Shown piece after piece: positions 33,622-44,650 of a stretch of DNA of 64,000 bases (the stretch's first letter is position 1; each line of letters opens with the position of its first letter). The translations under genes and the position numbers were made by a program. Under the pieces are notes generated by a model. It did not search any database, was not told the origin of the DNA, and saw nothing but the letters and a program-made list of their open reading frames with translations. This DNA comes from Weeksellaceae bacterium (GTDB lineage Bacteria > Bacteroidota > Bacteroidia > Flavobacteriales > Weeksellaceae), in assembly GCA_022013695.1 (NCBI GenBank), contig JAKLPS010000024.1, forward strand, positions 124,001 to 188,000. The letters run 5' to 3'.

Positions 33622-33640
33622 CTCTGAAAAAATTTGAAAA

Positions 33641-34627
33641 ATGTCAGAAAACAACATAAAATCTATTGCAGTTTTTACTTCCGGTGGCGATGCTCCTGGG
33701 ATGAATGCTGCTCTGAGAGCTGTTGTAAGAACAGCAAATCACTATGATATCGATTGTTACGGAATCCGCGAGGGTTACAACGGACTCATCACAGGTGATG
33801 TAATAAAAATGGGACCTCGTTCTGTAAAAAATATTATCAATCAAGGTGGTACCATCCTCAAATCCGCGAGATCCAAAGAATTTATGACAGCGGAAGGCCG
33901 GAAGAAAGCCTTTGAGCAATGTCAAAAGATGGGCATCGATGCTTTAGTCTGCATCGGTGGCGACGGAAGTTTTACCGGCGCAAAGATCTTCAACGAAGAA
34001 TATGGGGTCAAAGTCATCGGTATTCCCGGAACAATTGATAATGACATCTTCGGAACCGATCAAACCATCGGTTACGATACAGCGCTCAACACGGCAATGG
34101 ATGCCATCGATAAAATTCGGGATACGGCTACTTCTCACAACCGTGTTTTCTTTGTAGAAGTGATGGGACGTGATGCTGGATTTATCGCGCTCAACAGTGG
34201 CATAGCAACAGGCGCTTTAGACATACTGATCCCCGAAAGGAAAGATAAAATAGAAGACCTTTTCAATACTTTCAGAACTGCGGAGAAAGTGGGCAAATCG
34301 TCCAGCATCGTGGTGGTTGCAGAAGGTGAAGAATTAGCAAATATTTATGATCTTGCCAAGGCCACCAAAAAAGAATTCCCCAACTATGATATCCGTGTTA
34401 CCATTCTTGGACACATCCAGAGAGGGGGCTCGCCGAGCTGCGCAGACAGAGTGCTGGCCAGTAATCTTGGGTATGGCGCAGTCATCGGCCTGATGGAAGG
34501 TCGCAACAAGGTGATGGTCGGGATGCAGTCGAACAAAATCGTGTACACACCGATAGAAGAAGCCATCAAAAAACATAACGAAATCGACAAAGATCTGCTC
34601 AAAATAGCTGAGATTTTGGCGATGTAA
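33641..34627 (+). CDS. pfkA: ATP-dependent 6-phosphofructokinase
   Basis: The 328-residue protein is a bacterial-type PfkA. It has the ATP loop TSGGDAPGMNAALR (about 11-24), GGDGSFTGA, PGTIDNDIFGTDQTIGYDTA with the catalytic Asp, MGRDAGFIAL, and LGHIQRGGSPSCADR near the end. The Gly after GGDG supports ATP rather than pyrophosphate as phosphoryl donor. It catalyses the committed step of glycolysis and is usually under allosteric control. gapA follows after 56 bases on the same strand, so the two glycolytic genes may be co-transcribed. Confidence 0.94.
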   Translation: MSENNIKSIAVFTSGGDAPGMNAALRAVVRTANHYDIDCYGIREGYNGLITGDVIKMGPRSVKNIINQGGTILKSARSKEFMTAEGRKKAFEQCQKMGIDALVCIGGDGSFTGAKIFNEEYGVKVIGIPGTIDNDIFGTDQTIGYDTALNTAMDAIDKIRDTATSHNRVFFVEVMGRDAGFIALNSGIATGALDILIPERKDKIEDLFNTFRTAEKVGKSSSIVVVAEGEELANIYDLAKATKKEFPNYDIRVTILGHIQRGGSPSCADRVLASNLGYGAVIGLMEGRNKVMVGMQSNKIVYTPIEEAIKKHNEIDKDLLKIAEILAM

Positions 34628-34677
34628 TGCCTTAATTTTTCGTAAATTTATTCAACAAAAAAACCTTAATATTTTAA

Positions 34678-35688
<1,011 letters not shown>

Positions 35689-35710
35689 TCTGTAATGACC
35701 TTTTGATACA

Positions 35711-35740
35711 AATAAACCTCTGAGATTTCAGAGGTTTATT
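35711..35740. terminator. Terminator hairpin after gapA
   Basis: AATAAACCTCTGA (35711-35723) and its exact complement (35728-35740) flank a four-base loop. The symmetric AATAAA/TTTATT ends could serve both strands, but all genes around it run in the plus direction. Confidence 0.75.
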
Positions 35741-35773
35741 GTTAATGTTAATGACGCTCAATAATATTTAAAA

Positions 35774-36403
35774 ATGCTATCTGAACTAATTGAAACTTAC
35801 GAAAAATATTCAGATTTCGAGCTAATGGAAGTTTATTTTACAAAATACAAATATACCGATGATGCGAGAAAAGCATTGGCTATTGTAATTGAAAAGAAAG
35901 GTGGACTAATGCATTTGATTGAATCATATAATAAAGCCAAAGCCTACGAAAATGAAAAAAAAAGAATATTTAACGAGATTACACAACTATATAAAAAGGG
36001 AATGCAAAAGTCAGAAATGAGTAAACATTTGAGTTCTGATATTGTAGAAAATTCTATGATACAAAGCATAATGCAGCAAATTGAATTAGAAATAAAAAAC
36101 AATGAGATTGACGCAGAAATTAAACCTCGAACCATCATTGGAAGCATCTTAGGAACTCTTATTGGCGCATCTTTCGGCGGTACTTTATGGGGTTTGCAGA
36201 TGATCTACTCGGGTTATATCTTCTATATTTTTGGAATAGGTCTAATTTTAAATTCTTACGCATTCATCAAACTATTCACCAAACAAAGCAAAAATAATAT
36301 TGTTGTGCTTTTATTTACAATTTTATCTTCGATGTTGGCATTCTTTTTAGGATTTTACCTCTATCAAATCATCGGCTATTTGGGATCAAAAAACAATCGA
36401 TAA
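35774..36403 (+). CDS. Hypothetical membrane protein with coiled N-terminus
   Basis: I do not recognise this 209-residue protein. Residues 1-115 are charged and helical (LIETYEKYSDFELMEVYF, then KNNEIDAEIKPR). Residues 120-205 hold three hydrophobic segments, the first glycine-rich (IIGSILGTLIGASFGG). It is probably an inner-membrane protein with a cytoplasmic N-terminal domain. It lies between gapA and recA, separated from gapA by a terminator. Confidence 0.65.
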   Translation: MLSELIETYEKYSDFELMEVYFTKYKYTDDARKALAIVIEKKGGLMHLIESYNKAKAYENEKKRIFNEITQLYKKGMQKSEMSKHLSSDIVENSMIQSIMQQIELEIKNNEIDAEIKPRTIIGSILGTLIGASFGGTLWGLQMIYSGYIFYIFGIGLILNSYAFIKLFTKQSKNNIVVLLFTILSSMLAFFLGFYLYQIIGYLGSKNNR

Positions 36404-36474
36404 TGCTTTTTAAAATCTTGCTTTAAATGCCGATCTTAATTAAAATAATATTAGTTAGTAAGAATTAAAATTGC

Positions 36475-36482
36475 TATTTTTG
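36475..36482 (+). promoter_or_regulatory. Possible -7 box (TATTTTTG) for recA
   Basis: TATTTTTG fits TAnnTTTG, with TTAG (36451-36454) 20 bases upstream as a near -33 box. It lies 18 bases before the ATG at 36501, so the open frame starting at 36471 is not the likely start. No LexA-type operator is evident. Confidence 0.5.
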
Positions 36483-36500
36483 AGAATAATTTTAGATACA

Positions 36501-37502
36501 ATGAGTACGATTGACGATAAGAAAAAAGCACTGCAACTGGTGTTGGAAAAACTAGATAAAACCTACGGGAAAGGCACCGTGATGACTTTGGGCGAGGATT
36601 CTGTGGATCACACCATAGAAGTCATCCCGTCTGGATCTTTGGGAATTGATCTTGCTTTAGGCGTTGGCGGATACCCCAGAGGAAGAGTAATCGAAATCTA
36701 CGGCCCCGAATCTTCTGGTAAAACGACCTTGACATTGCACGCGATCGCAGAAGCGCAAAAAACTGGTGGAATCGCAGCTTTTATTGATGCAGAACACGCA
36801 TTCGACAGAGGTTATGCTGCAAAATTGGGCGTGGATTTGGAAAATCTCATTATTTCTCAGCCCGATAATGGCGAACAAGCGTTGGAGATTGCGGACAACT
36901 TAATCAGATCTGGTGCGATTGACATCGTGGTAATTGATTCTGTTGCGGCATTGACACCCAAGGCGGAAATCGAAGGTGAAATGGGAGATTCCAAAATGGG
37001 ACTGCACGCAAGACTGATGTCCCAAGCTTTGAGAAAACTGACAGGTTCAATCTCAAGAACAAAATGTACGGTCATATTCATCAACCAGCTTCGCGAAAAA
37101 ATCGGTGTAATGTTTGGAAATCCTGAGACAACAACGGGAGGCAACGCTCTGAAATTCTACGCCTCTGTCAGAATTGACATTAGAAAAGCCAGCGCACCCA
37201 TCAAAAATGGGGATGAAGCTGTCGGAAGCCGAGTAAAGGTGAAAATTGTAAAAAACAAAGTGGCACCACCCTTCAAAATGGCTGAATTTGACATCATGTA
37301 CGGCGAAGGGATTTCCAAAACTGGAGAGATTCTAGATGCTGCGGTAGATCTGGGAATCGTGAAAAAAAGCGGATCTTGGTTCAGCTACGAGGAAACAAAA
37401 CTAGGACAAGGCCGCGATGCTGTGAAAGATGTCTTGAAAGATAATCCCGAATTATCAGATGAAATCGAAGGTAAGATAAGGGAAATCATCAAGAATAAAT
37501 AA
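36501..37502 (+). CDS. recA: Recombinase A
   Basis: The 333-residue protein is typical RecA. It has an N-terminal helix, Walker [11 protein letters not shown] (about 68-77), [17 protein letters not shown], Walker [13 protein letters not shown], loop L1 [22 protein letters not shown] (quoted to [14 protein letters not shown]), and loop L2 [22 protein letters not shown] (quoted to [14 protein letters not shown]). It catalyses homologous strand exchange and usually triggers LexA cleavage. The start at 36501 gives the normal N-terminus [12 protein letters not shown] strong terminator follows directly. Confidence 0.96.
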   Translation: MSTIDDKKKALQLVLEKLDKTYGKGTVMTLGEDSVDHTIEVIPSGSLGIDLALGVGGYPRGRVIEIYGPESSGKTTLTLHAIAEAQKTGGIAAFIDAEHAFDRGYAAKLGVDLENLIISQPDNGEQALEIADNLIRSGAIDIVVIDSVAALTPKAEIEGEMGDSKMGLHARLMSQALRKLTGSISRTKCTVIFINQLREKIGVMFGNPETTTGGNALKFYASVRIDIRKASAPIKNGDEAVGSRVKVKIVKNKVAPPFKMAEFDIMYGEGISKTGEILDAAVDLGIVKKSGSWFSYEETKLGQGRDAVKDVLKDNPELSDEIEGKIREIIKNK

Positions 37503-37503
37503 C

Positions 37504-37537
37504 AAAAAGGCTGCGAAAATTTCGCAGCCTTTGTTTT
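37504..37537 (+). terminator. Rho-independent terminator of recA
   Basis: AAAGGCTGCGAA (37506-37517) pairs with TTCGCAGCCTTT (37521-37532), followed by a T-rich tail. It begins one base after the recA stop. Confidence 0.9.
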
Positions 37538-37585
37538 AATGTTCCTCAATAGAAGAAAATTTCTATTTTTAGCCAAAACAAATCA

Positions 37586-38767
37586 ATGTCGTATTATCCG
37601 CTAAGCAGCATTCCCGATTATTATTCTATAGATGCTCTCCTAACCGATGAACACAAGCTCATCCGAGAATCGGTGAGAAGTTGGGTAGAGCGTTTTGTGA
37701 TGCCCAAAATAGATGAGGCAGCTCAGAAACACACCGACATTCCAGGCTTGATGAGAGAATTGGGCAATATCGGCGCATTGGGAGCCTACATTCCCGAAGA
37801 ATACGGCGCACCGGGACTGGATCAGATTTCCTACGGCCTCATTATGCAGGAATTGGAACGAGGCGATTCGGCGGTTCGGTCGGCAGCTTCTGTTCAATCA
37901 TCCCTAGTGATGTTTCCCATTTTTGAATTCGGATCCGAAGAGCAAAAGAGAAAATATTTGCCGCGCTTGGCTTCAGGAGAACTCGTTGGCTGTTTCGGTT
38001 TGACCGAGCCCAACCACGGCTCCGACCCTTCTTCTATGGAATCCAAATTCACAGACCAAGGCAATCACTATCTGCTAAATGGCGCCAAAATGTGGATTAC
38101 CAACGCTCCGATTGCCGACATCGCTATAGTCTGGGCAAAAGGCGAAGACGGAAAAGTAAGAGGAATGATTCTCGAACGCGGGATGGAAGGATTTACGACG
38201 CCTACGACTCATAACAAATGGAGTTTGCGAGCCTCGAAAACCGGCGAATTGGTATTCGATAACGTGAAGGTTCCGAAAGACAATCTACTTCCAAATATCC
38301 AAGGTTTGAAAGGACCTCTGTTTTGCCTCAACTCGGCGAGATACGGGATTTCTTGGGGTGTGATTGGCGCGGCCATCGATTGCTATTGCACAGCTCTTCA
38401 ATATGCCAAAGAAAGAAAACAGTTTGGCAAACCCATCGCCAGCTTCCAACTTCAGCAGAAAAAATTAGCCGAATTTTTGACGGAAATCACAAAAGCGCAG
38501 TTGCTTTGCTATCAATTGGGAACTTTGAAAAATGCTAAAAAAGCATCGCCGGCACAAATTTCTATGGCCAAAAGAAACAATGTGAAAATGGCGATCGACA
38601 TTGCCAGAGAATCTCGTCAGATGCTTGGCGGAATAGGCATAATGGGCGAATTTCCGATGATGCGACATGCTGCCAACTTGGAATCGGTCATCACTTACGA
38701 AGGTACGCACGACATCCACCTTTTGATTACCGGGATGGACATCACGGGCATCAATGCTTTTGAATAG
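37586..38767 (+). CDS. Acyl-CoA dehydrogenase, glutaryl-CoA dehydrogenase-like
   Basis: The 393-residue flavoenzyme has the acyl-CoA dehydrogenase motifs: CFGLTEPNHGSDPSSME near residue 137 for FAD and substrate, MWITNAPIADIAIVWAK, and the C-terminal catalytic Glu in VITYEGTHDIH (about residue 375). The Thr-Glu-Pro-Asn-His-Gly-Ser-Asp form and the length fit glutaryl-CoA dehydrogenase, which turns glutaryl-CoA into crotonyl-CoA in lysine and tryptophan breakdown. A different short-chain acyl-CoA is possible. It is a single gene with its own terminator. Confidence 0.85.
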   Translation: MSYYPLSSIPDYYSIDALLTDEHKLIRESVRSWVERFVMPKIDEAAQKHTDIPGLMRELGNIGALGAYIPEEYGAPGLDQISYGLIMQELERGDSAVRSAASVQSSLVMFPIFEFGSEEQKRKYLPRLASGELVGCFGLTEPNHGSDPSSMESKFTDQGNHYLLNGAKMWITNAPIADIAIVWAKGEDGKVRGMILERGMEGFTTPTTHNKWSLRASKTGELVFDNVKVPKDNLLPNIQGLKGPLFCLNSARYGISWGVIGAAIDCYCTALQYAKERKQFGKPIASFQLQQKKLAEFLTEITKAQLLCYQLGTLKNAKKASPAQISMAKRNNVKMAIDIARESRQMLGGIGIMGEFPMMRHAANLESVITYEGTHDIHLLITGMDITGINAFE

Positions 38768-38790
38768 AACAAATTTTCTTGATATTCAAC

Positions 38791-38822
38791 AAAAAACCGC
38801 GAAAATATTTCGTGGTTTTTTC
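38791..38822 (+). terminator. Rho-independent terminator of the acyl-CoA dehydrogenase gene
   Basis: AAAAAACCGCGAAA (38791-38804) pairs with TTTCGTGGTTTTTT (38808-38821) with one wobble pair, ending in a T run. Confidence 0.85.
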
Positions 38823-38948
38823 GTTTAAGATAACCGTATTTTGAAAAGGTTTTATTATGAAAACTGAGGTTTACACTTATTTTGCGTATTTTTATCAAGA
38901 ACCTCGATTATTATATTTTTAAGAACTTGGTCATCTAAAAAATTAGAA

Positions 38949-41585
38949 ATGAAAGAACAAAATCACCACCACGATAAGCTCCCACCCAATCAAAGAATCT
39001 CACCAAGCTCCGTCTATTACTGTCCGATGGAATGCGAGGGCGATAAACTCTACTTCCAACCCGGCCGATGCCCCGTCTGCAATATGTTCCTCGTACCGAT
39101 AGAAGAGCGCGAAGATCACAGAACAAAGCCACAAGCCTACTCGAAAAACAATCTTCCGGCGAGTTTCAAAACTAACATCGGAAAATATTACTGCCCCATG
39201 TTCTGCGAAGGCGACAAAGTCTATGATGAAAAAGGCGACTGCCCCGTTTGCAAAATGCATCTGGAAAAGATTACGCAAGAATTAGTAAATAGCGGAGCCA
39301 ATGGAAATTCTCATCATCACGACCAGCATCCTGCCAATCAAAACCGGAAAAATGCCGGAAAATATTATTGCCCAATGTTCTGCGAAGGCGACAAAGTCTA
39401 TGATTCCAACGTCGGATGCCCCGTTTGCGGAATGGATCTCGTAAAAATCCCCGAAAAAACAAGCACCGAATACACTTGTCCGATGCACCCGGAAATCATT
39501 CGCGACGAACCCGGCAGTTGCCCGATCTGCGGTATGGATCTGGTGCCAAAGCCCTCCAAAAATAAAGATCACGAGGACGATACCTACAAGATTTTGAGAA
39601 GAAAATTCTGGATCGCCGTTGCATTTTCTGTTCCCGTTCTTATCCTGTCTATGGGCGGAATGCTGATTAACTGGCCATTTTCGCATCAGGTGCAGGGCTA
39701 CTTTGAACTCGTGCTCTCACTTCCCGTTATTTTCTACGCCGGTTGGTTTCTGATGAAGCGCGGCTGGATCTCCTTCAAAACGTGGAACCTCAATATGTTC
39801 TCACTAATCGCTTTGGGCGTGGCAGCAGCTTTTATTTTCAGTTTGATCGCATTAATTATTCCAGATCTCTTACCTCACGAATTATCCCACGGAGGCAGTG
39901 CTCCCCTCTACTTCGAGTCGGTCTGCGTCATTTTGACTTTGGTGATTATGGGTCAAATGCTGGAAGCAAGGGCGCACCAACGAACCGGAAAAGCCATCGA
40001 AGCGCTAATGAATCTGGCACCCGATACCGCCAATCTTTTGGTGGACGGCAACGAAAAAAAGGTTGCATTATCAGAAATTAAAGTTAATGACATTTTAAGA
40101 GTCAAACCCGGCGAAAAAATCCCTGTGGATGGACAAATCACTGAGGGCCATTCCAATATCGATGAATCGATGATTACCGGAGAACCAATCCCCGTAGAGA
40201 AAAAAATAGGCGACAAGGTGACTTCCGGAACCATCAATGGTAGCGGATCTTTCTTGATGAAAACCGAAAAAATTGGTGAGGAAACGCTTCTTTCCAAAAT
40301 CATCAAAATGGTTGAAGATGCCAGCCGATCGAAAGCGCCGATCCAAAAATTGGCAGACCGGATTTCCAAAATATTTGTTCCGACGGTGATAGTAATTTCA
40401 GTTCTGACGTTTGTGGTCTGGTACATTTTCGGAGATGAAAATAGGTTGATTTACGCTTTCGTCAATGCAGTGGCTGTGCTGATCGTGGCCTGCCCTTGCG
40501 CCTTGGGTTTGGCCACGCCGATGAGTCTGATGGTCGGTATCGGAAAAGGCGCGCAAAACGGAATCCTCATCAAAAATGGAGAAGCCCTGGAAGAAATGCA
40601 TAAAATCAACATCCTGATTACCGACAAAACAGGAACTCTTACGGAAGGCAAGCCAAGCCTTGACATCATAGAAACGATCGCAAACGCTGACAAAAATGAG
40701 ATCTTGAAATGGGCCGCTTCCCTTAACCAAAACTCGGAACATCCCTTGTCCAACGCGGTTCTTAATGCTTACAAAAAATCATTTAATTCCGCTGAAGAAA
40801 CCAAATTCGAGACCGTGCAGGATTTTGAAAACATTTCCGGAAAAGGTGTGAAAGGGATGATCAATAACGAGGAAACACTGCTCGGAAATGAATCTTTGTT
40901 GAAACAATTTCAAATTGAAATTCCGGAAGATTTAAAACAAAAAGTAATCCAGCAACAAAATGAAGCAAAAACCATTTCCTATCTCGCCAAAGGCGGCAAA
41001 GTATGGGGATTTTTAGCATTTTCCGACCAAATTAAAGCCACGTCTAAACAAGCTGTTCAATTTCTGCAAAGTCAAAACATTGAGGTGATGATGATGACCG
41101 GCGATAACGAAAATACCGCAAAAGCAGTCGCAGCAAAACTCGGCATCAAAAATTTCAAAGCCAATTGCCAGCCCGCCGATAAGATGAATGAAATTAAAAA
41201 ACTTCAAAACGAAGGCAAAATCGTGGCAATGACAGGCGACGGCATCAATGATGCACCGGCATTGGCCCAAGCCAATATTGGCATCGCGATGGGAACCGGA
41301 ACCGATGTGGCCATCGAAAGTGCCGGAATTACCTTGCTGAAAGGCGACATCCTGGGTGTTGCCAAAGCAAAAATACTGAGTGAAAAATTACTTAGAAACA
41401 TCAAGGAGAATCTGTTTTTCGCCTTCATTTACAACGTGTTGGGCATTCCATTGGCCGCAGGCTTGCTCTACCCTTTCTTCGGAATTTTGCTAAGCCCGAT
41501 GATTGCCGCGGCAGCTATGAGTTTCAGTTCGTTGTCCGTGATATTGAATTCCTTGAGGCTTAACAGCGCCAAATTGGACGTTTAA
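38949..41585 (+). CDS. copA: P1B-type Cu(+)/Ag(+)-exporting ATPase with four N-terminal metal-binding repeats
   Basis: The 878-residue membrane ATPase has a His-rich start (NHHHDK) and four Cys-rich modules, each of the CPM...CPVC/CPIC-M type, at about residues 25-54, 77-106, 138-167 and 174-202. The catalytic core shows [17 protein letters not shown] with the metal-binding [12 protein letters not shown] with the phosphorylated Asp, SEHP, and [13 protein letters not shown] in the penultimate helix and MSFSS in the last helix mark the copper/silver subtype. It exports Cu(I) from the cytoplasm. Four modules are more than the one or two usual in relatives I know. Confidence 0.92.
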   Translation: MKEQNHHHDKLPPNQRISPSSVYYCPMECEGDKLYFQPGRCPVCNMFLVPIEEREDHRTKPQAYSKNNLPASFKTNIGKYYCPMFCEGDKVYDEKGDCPVCKMHLEKITQELVNSGANGNSHHHDQHPANQNRKNAGKYYCPMFCEGDKVYDSNVGCPVCGMDLVKIPEKTSTEYTCPMHPEIIRDEPGSCPICGMDLVPKPSKNKDHEDDTYKILRRKFWIAVAFSVPVLILSMGGMLINWPFSHQVQGYFELVLSLPVIFYAGWFLMKRGWISFKTWNLNMFSLIALGVAAAFIFSLIALIIPDLLPHELSHGGSAPLYFESVCVILTLVIMGQMLEARAHQRTGKAIEALMNLAPDTANLLVDGNEKKVALSEIKVNDILRVKPGEKIPVDGQITEGHSNIDESMITGEPIPVEKKIGDKVTSGTINGSGSFLMKTEKIGEETLLSKIIKMVEDASRSKAPIQKLADRISKIFVPTVIVISVLTFVVWYIFGDENRLIYAFVNAVAVLIVACPCALGLATPMSLMVGIGKGAQNGILIKNGEALEEMHKINILITDKTGTLTEGKPSLDIIETIANADKNEILKWAASLNQNSEHPLSNAVLNAYKKSFNSAEETKFETVQDFENISGKGVKGMINNEETLLGNESLLKQFQIEIPEDLKQKVIQQQNEAKTISYLAKGGKVWGFLAFSDQIKATSKQAVQFLQSQNIEVMMMTGDNENTAKAVAAKLGIKNFKANCQPADKMNEIKKLQNEGKIVAMTGDGINDAPALAQANIGIAMGTGTDVAIESAGITLLKGDILGVAKAKILSEKLLRNIKENLFFAFIYNVLGIPLAAGLLYPFFGILLSPMIAAAAMSFSSLSVILNSLRLNSAKLDV

Positions 41586-41596
41586 AACCAAAAAAA

Positions 41597-42292
41597 ATGA
41601 AAAAGAAACTAGTCGTCCTATCAGGCGCAGGAATCTCTGCAGAAAGTGGTATCCAAACCTTTCGGGATTCTAATGGACTGTGGGAAAGTCACCGCGTCGA
41701 AGATGTGGCGTCGCCAGAAGGTTTTGCGAGAAATCCCAAGTTGGTTTTGGATTTTTACAATGCGAGGAGAAAGCAACTGAAAGCAGCGGAACCCAATGCG
41801 GCTCACAAATTGCTTGCAGAATTGGAAGCATATTTTGATGTGCAGATCATCACGCACAATGTGGACGATCTTCACGAGCGTGGCGGATCATCGAACGTTC
41901 TTCATCTGCACGGGGAGCTTAAGAAAGCAAGATCCGTGAATGATGAGAATGCGATCTTGGATTGGGAAGATGATATTCTTTTGGGCGATCTTCATCCCGA
42001 CGGTTCGCAGCTGAGGCCACACATCGTCTGGTTTGGCGAGATGGTGCCGGAGATGGACAGAGCTATCGAGATGGCAGCAAAGGCTGATTTGTTTCTCGTG
42101 ATCGGAACCTCGATGCAAGTTTATCCGGCAGCCTCGCTGGTGCGATACGTGCCTCATCATTGCGAAATATTCGTCATCGACCCTAATCTCGAAAATCCCA
42201 ATGCCTTCGCACGAAATGAAAATTATTTCAAATCTCGGGCAACAGAAGGGATGAAAAAATTAGCAGAAATATTAATAGAAAAATATCAATAA
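41597..42292 (+). CDS. Sir2-family NAD-dependent protein deacylase (CobB type)
   Basis: The 231-residue protein has the sirtuin motifs GAGISAESGIQTFRD (9-23), THNVDDLHERGG, and the catalytic His in LHLHGEL. DFYNARRKQL holds the Tyr and Arg which, in CobB/SIRT5-like enzymes, bind succinyl or malonyl lysine. The four zinc-binding cysteines normally found between HGEL and HIVWFGE are absent; the whole protein has one Cys. It is 11 bases after the copper ATPase, and its stop overlaps the next gene start (TAATG), indicating translational coupling. Confidence 0.9.
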   Translation: MKKKLVVLSGAGISAESGIQTFRDSNGLWESHRVEDVASPEGFARNPKLVLDFYNARRKQLKAAEPNAAHKLLAELEAYFDVQIITHNVDDLHERGGSSNVLHLHGELKKARSVNDENAILDWEDDILLGDLHPDGSQLRPHIVWFGEMVPEMDRAIEMAAKADLFLVIGTSMQVYPAASLVRYVPHHCEIFVIDPNLENPNAFARNENYFKSRATEGMKKLAEILIEKYQ

Positions 42293-43803
42293 TGCAGGTA
42301 GAAATAAGAAAACTCAGTGTTGACGATTATGATGAACTGGCGGAAGCGATGCAAAAAGCTTATCCTGAAATGGACGACAATGTCTGGAGCAAACGGAATA
42401 TCCAAAAACTGACTTCCATCTTTTCCGAAGGGCAAATCTGCATTTTGGTGGATGGCAAACTGGCTGCGGCCTCCTTGTCCATCATCGTGCAGTACGAACT
42501 TTTTGGCGATCAGCATACCTACAACGAGATTACGGGAAACGAATCCTTCAACACACACAGCAACGTGGGAAATGTGCTCTACGGAATCGAAATATTTGTG
42601 GATCCGGAATTCCGGGCGCTGAGACTGGGAAGACGATTGTACGACGCCCGAAAAGAACTTTGCGAAATACTGAATCTGCGATCCATCATCGTGGGCGGTA
42701 GAATCCCCAATTATCATTTGTACAGCAACGAACTGTCGCCACGAGAATACATCACAAAAGTCCGAAACAAGGAGATTTTTGATCCTGTTCTGAGTTTTCA
42801 GATTGGCAATAATTTTTCACCGGTCAAAATCATCAAGGGTTATCTCAAAGGTGATACAGAATCGGAGGAATATGCTGTGCTGCTGCAATGGAACAACATC
42901 TACTACACCGCCAAGAAGAATACGATGCAGGACAGCGTCATCCGTCTGGGACTGGTGCAATGGCAGATGCGACCTCTGAAAGATCTTGAAGATTTTTATA
43001 AGCAAGTGGAGTTTTTCGTGGATGCCGTTTCGGGTTATCAGTCGGATTTTTGTCTTTTTCCCGAACTTTTTAATACGCCACTCCTCGCGCCTTTCAATCA
43101 TCTGAACGAGCGAGAATCGATGGAAAAATTATCAGAGCTGACAGAAGAAATTAAAGATAAAATATCGGAATTTGCAGTGAGTTACAACGTGAACATCATC
43201 GCCGGAAGCATGCCCATCTTGGAAGAGGGAAAACTCTACAACGTGAGCTACCTGCTTCATAGAGATGGGAAAATCGATGAATACAGGAAAATCCACATCA
43301 CACCAAATGAAACGAAATACTACGGAATGACTGGCGGCGACGACATCAAAGTGTTTGATACCGATTGCGGAAAAGTGGGCATAATGATTTGCTATGACGT
43401 CGAATTTCCGGAATTACCAAGATTATTAGCAGATCAGGGGATGAAAATTCTTTTTGTTCCTTATCTCACCGATACCCAGAATGCCTACACCCGCGTTCGA
43501 TATTGCGCCGCGGCACGAGCGATTGAGAATGAATGTTATGTAGCCATTGCAGGCTGTGTGGGGAATTTGCCGGGTGTAAATAATATGGATATCCAGTACG
43601 GGCAGGCGACGGTTTTCACGCCATCAGATTTTGCATTTCCTTCCAACGCTATCAAAGGTGAAGCGACTCCTAACACCGAGATGACGATCATTGTGGATGT
43701 GGATCTCAACCTTTTGAAAGAGCTTCATTACAACGGATCTGTCAAGACGATGAGCGATCGACGGCAAGATCTTTATGATGTTATTCTTAGAAATCAAAGT
43801 TAG
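42292..43803 (+). CDS. GNAT acetyltransferase - nitrilase (carbon-nitrogen hydrolase) fusion
   Basis: The 503-residue protein joins two enzymes. Residues 1-160 are a GNAT domain (VDPEFRALRLGRRLYDAR holds the acetyl-CoA loop). Residues about 220-500 are a nitrilase-superfamily amidase with catalytic Glu in LFPELFNTP, Lys in EYRKIHITP and Cys in MICYDVEFPE. The fusion order is known in bacteria but its substrate is not; the nitrilase part may hydrolyse an amide and the GNAT part modify an amine of the same compound. Coupled to the sirtuin gene by a one-base overlap. Confidence 0.9.
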   Translation: MQVEIRKLSVDDYDELAEAMQKAYPEMDDNVWSKRNIQKLTSIFSEGQICILVDGKLAAASLSIIVQYELFGDQHTYNEITGNESFNTHSNVGNVLYGIEIFVDPEFRALRLGRRLYDARKELCEILNLRSIIVGGRIPNYHLYSNELSPREYITKVRNKEIFDPVLSFQIGNNFSPVKIIKGYLKGDTESEEYAVLLQWNNIYYTAKKNTMQDSVIRLGLVQWQMRPLKDLEDFYKQVEFFVDAVSGYQSDFCLFPELFNTPLLAPFNHLNERESMEKLSELTEEIKDKISEFAVSYNVNIIAGSMPILEEGKLYNVSYLLHRDGKIDEYRKIHITPNETKYYGMTGGDDIKVFDTDCGKVGIMICYDVEFPELPRLLADQGMKILFVPYLTDTQNAYTRVRYCAAARAIENECYVAIAGCVGNLPGVNNMDIQYGQATVFTPSDFAFPSNAIKGEATPNTEMTIIVDVDLNLLKELHYNGSVKTMSDRRQDLYDVILRNQS

Positions 43804-43909
43804 GATTTGGCAGCTGTTTTTTAGTCCGTTTTCGCCAGCAAATATTTTCGACAATAATTTTTCTGTTGGGACAAACTTTAGAACTCGATCTTTTAGATTT
43901 CAATTTCTA

Positions 43910-44563
43910 TTAAAACTGCATCTCCGGAATCTCGCCTTCGATCATCAATTCTGCTTCTGTCGCTTTGATAATATCTTCCACAGAAATTCCCGGTGCTCTT
44001 TCCAAAAGTTTAAAACCTTTGTCGGTGACTTCAAGGACTGCTAATTCAGTGACCACTTTTTTGACGCAATGGACGCCGGTTAATGGTAAAGTACATTTTT
44101 TAAGAATCTTAGATTCTCCTGCTTTGTTCACGTGCATCATTGCGACGATGATATTTTCTGCAGAAGCCACGAGATCCATCGCGCCGCCCATTCCTTTTAC
44201 CATTTTCCCCGGGATTTTCCAGTTGGCAATATCACCGTTTTCGGAAACCTCCATTGCGCCAAGAATCGTGAGATCTACTTTCCGGCTTCGTATCATCCCA
44301 AAACTGAACGCTGAGTCAAAAAAAGAGCCTCCTGGAAGTATCGTGATCGTCTGTTTGCCCGCATTTATCAAGTCGGCATCTTCCTCGCCTTCAAAAGGAA
44401 AAGGCCCCATTCCCAGAACGCCATTCTCACTTTGAAACTCCACCGAAATGTCCTCTGGGACGTAGTTGGCGACCAAAGTTGGAATTCCTATACCAAGGTT
44501 TACATACATTCTGTCTTTGACTTCTCGGGAGATGCGTTGCGCAATTTGTTCTTTATTTAGCAT
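43910..44563 (-). CDS. scoB: 3-oxoacid CoA-transferase subunit B
   Basis: The 217-residue protein carries the subunit B motif with the catalytic Glu, SENGVLGMGPFP (about residue 46), and MVKGMGGAMDLV. With subunit A it moves CoA from succinyl-CoA to acetoacetate, or a related pair, in ketone-body or fatty-acid breakdown. The partner scoA is at 46522-47226 on the same strand, but an ABC transporter gene on the other strand lies between them. The two subunits thus need separate transcripts or a long one running antisense through the transporter. Confidence 0.92.
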   Translation of the reverse strand: MLNKEQIAQRISREVKDRMYVNLGIGIPTLVANYVPEDISVEFQSENGVLGMGPFPFEGEEDADLINAGKQTITILPGGSFFDSAFSFGMIRSRKVDLTILGAMEVSENGDIANWKIPGKMVKGMGGAMDLVASAENIIVAMMHVNKAGESKILKKCTLPLTGVHCVKKVVTELAVLEVTDKGFKLLERAPGISVEDIIKATEAELMIEGEIPEMQF

Positions 44564-44631
44564 AGGAAAAACTTATTAGTGCAATATAAAGAAAATTCGT
44601 TTGATGGAAAAGTGCTTTCGATATATATCAG

Positions 44632-44639
44632 TATTTTTG
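44632..44639 (+). promoter_or_regulatory. Possible -7 box (TATTTTTG) for the ABC exporter
   Basis: TATTTTTG fits TAnnTTTG and lies 12 bases before the ATG at 44651. It falls inside the longer open frame that starts at 44579, which supports the shorter protein. The -33 box is poor. Confidence 0.38.
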
Positions 44640-44650
44640 CAACTATTATT

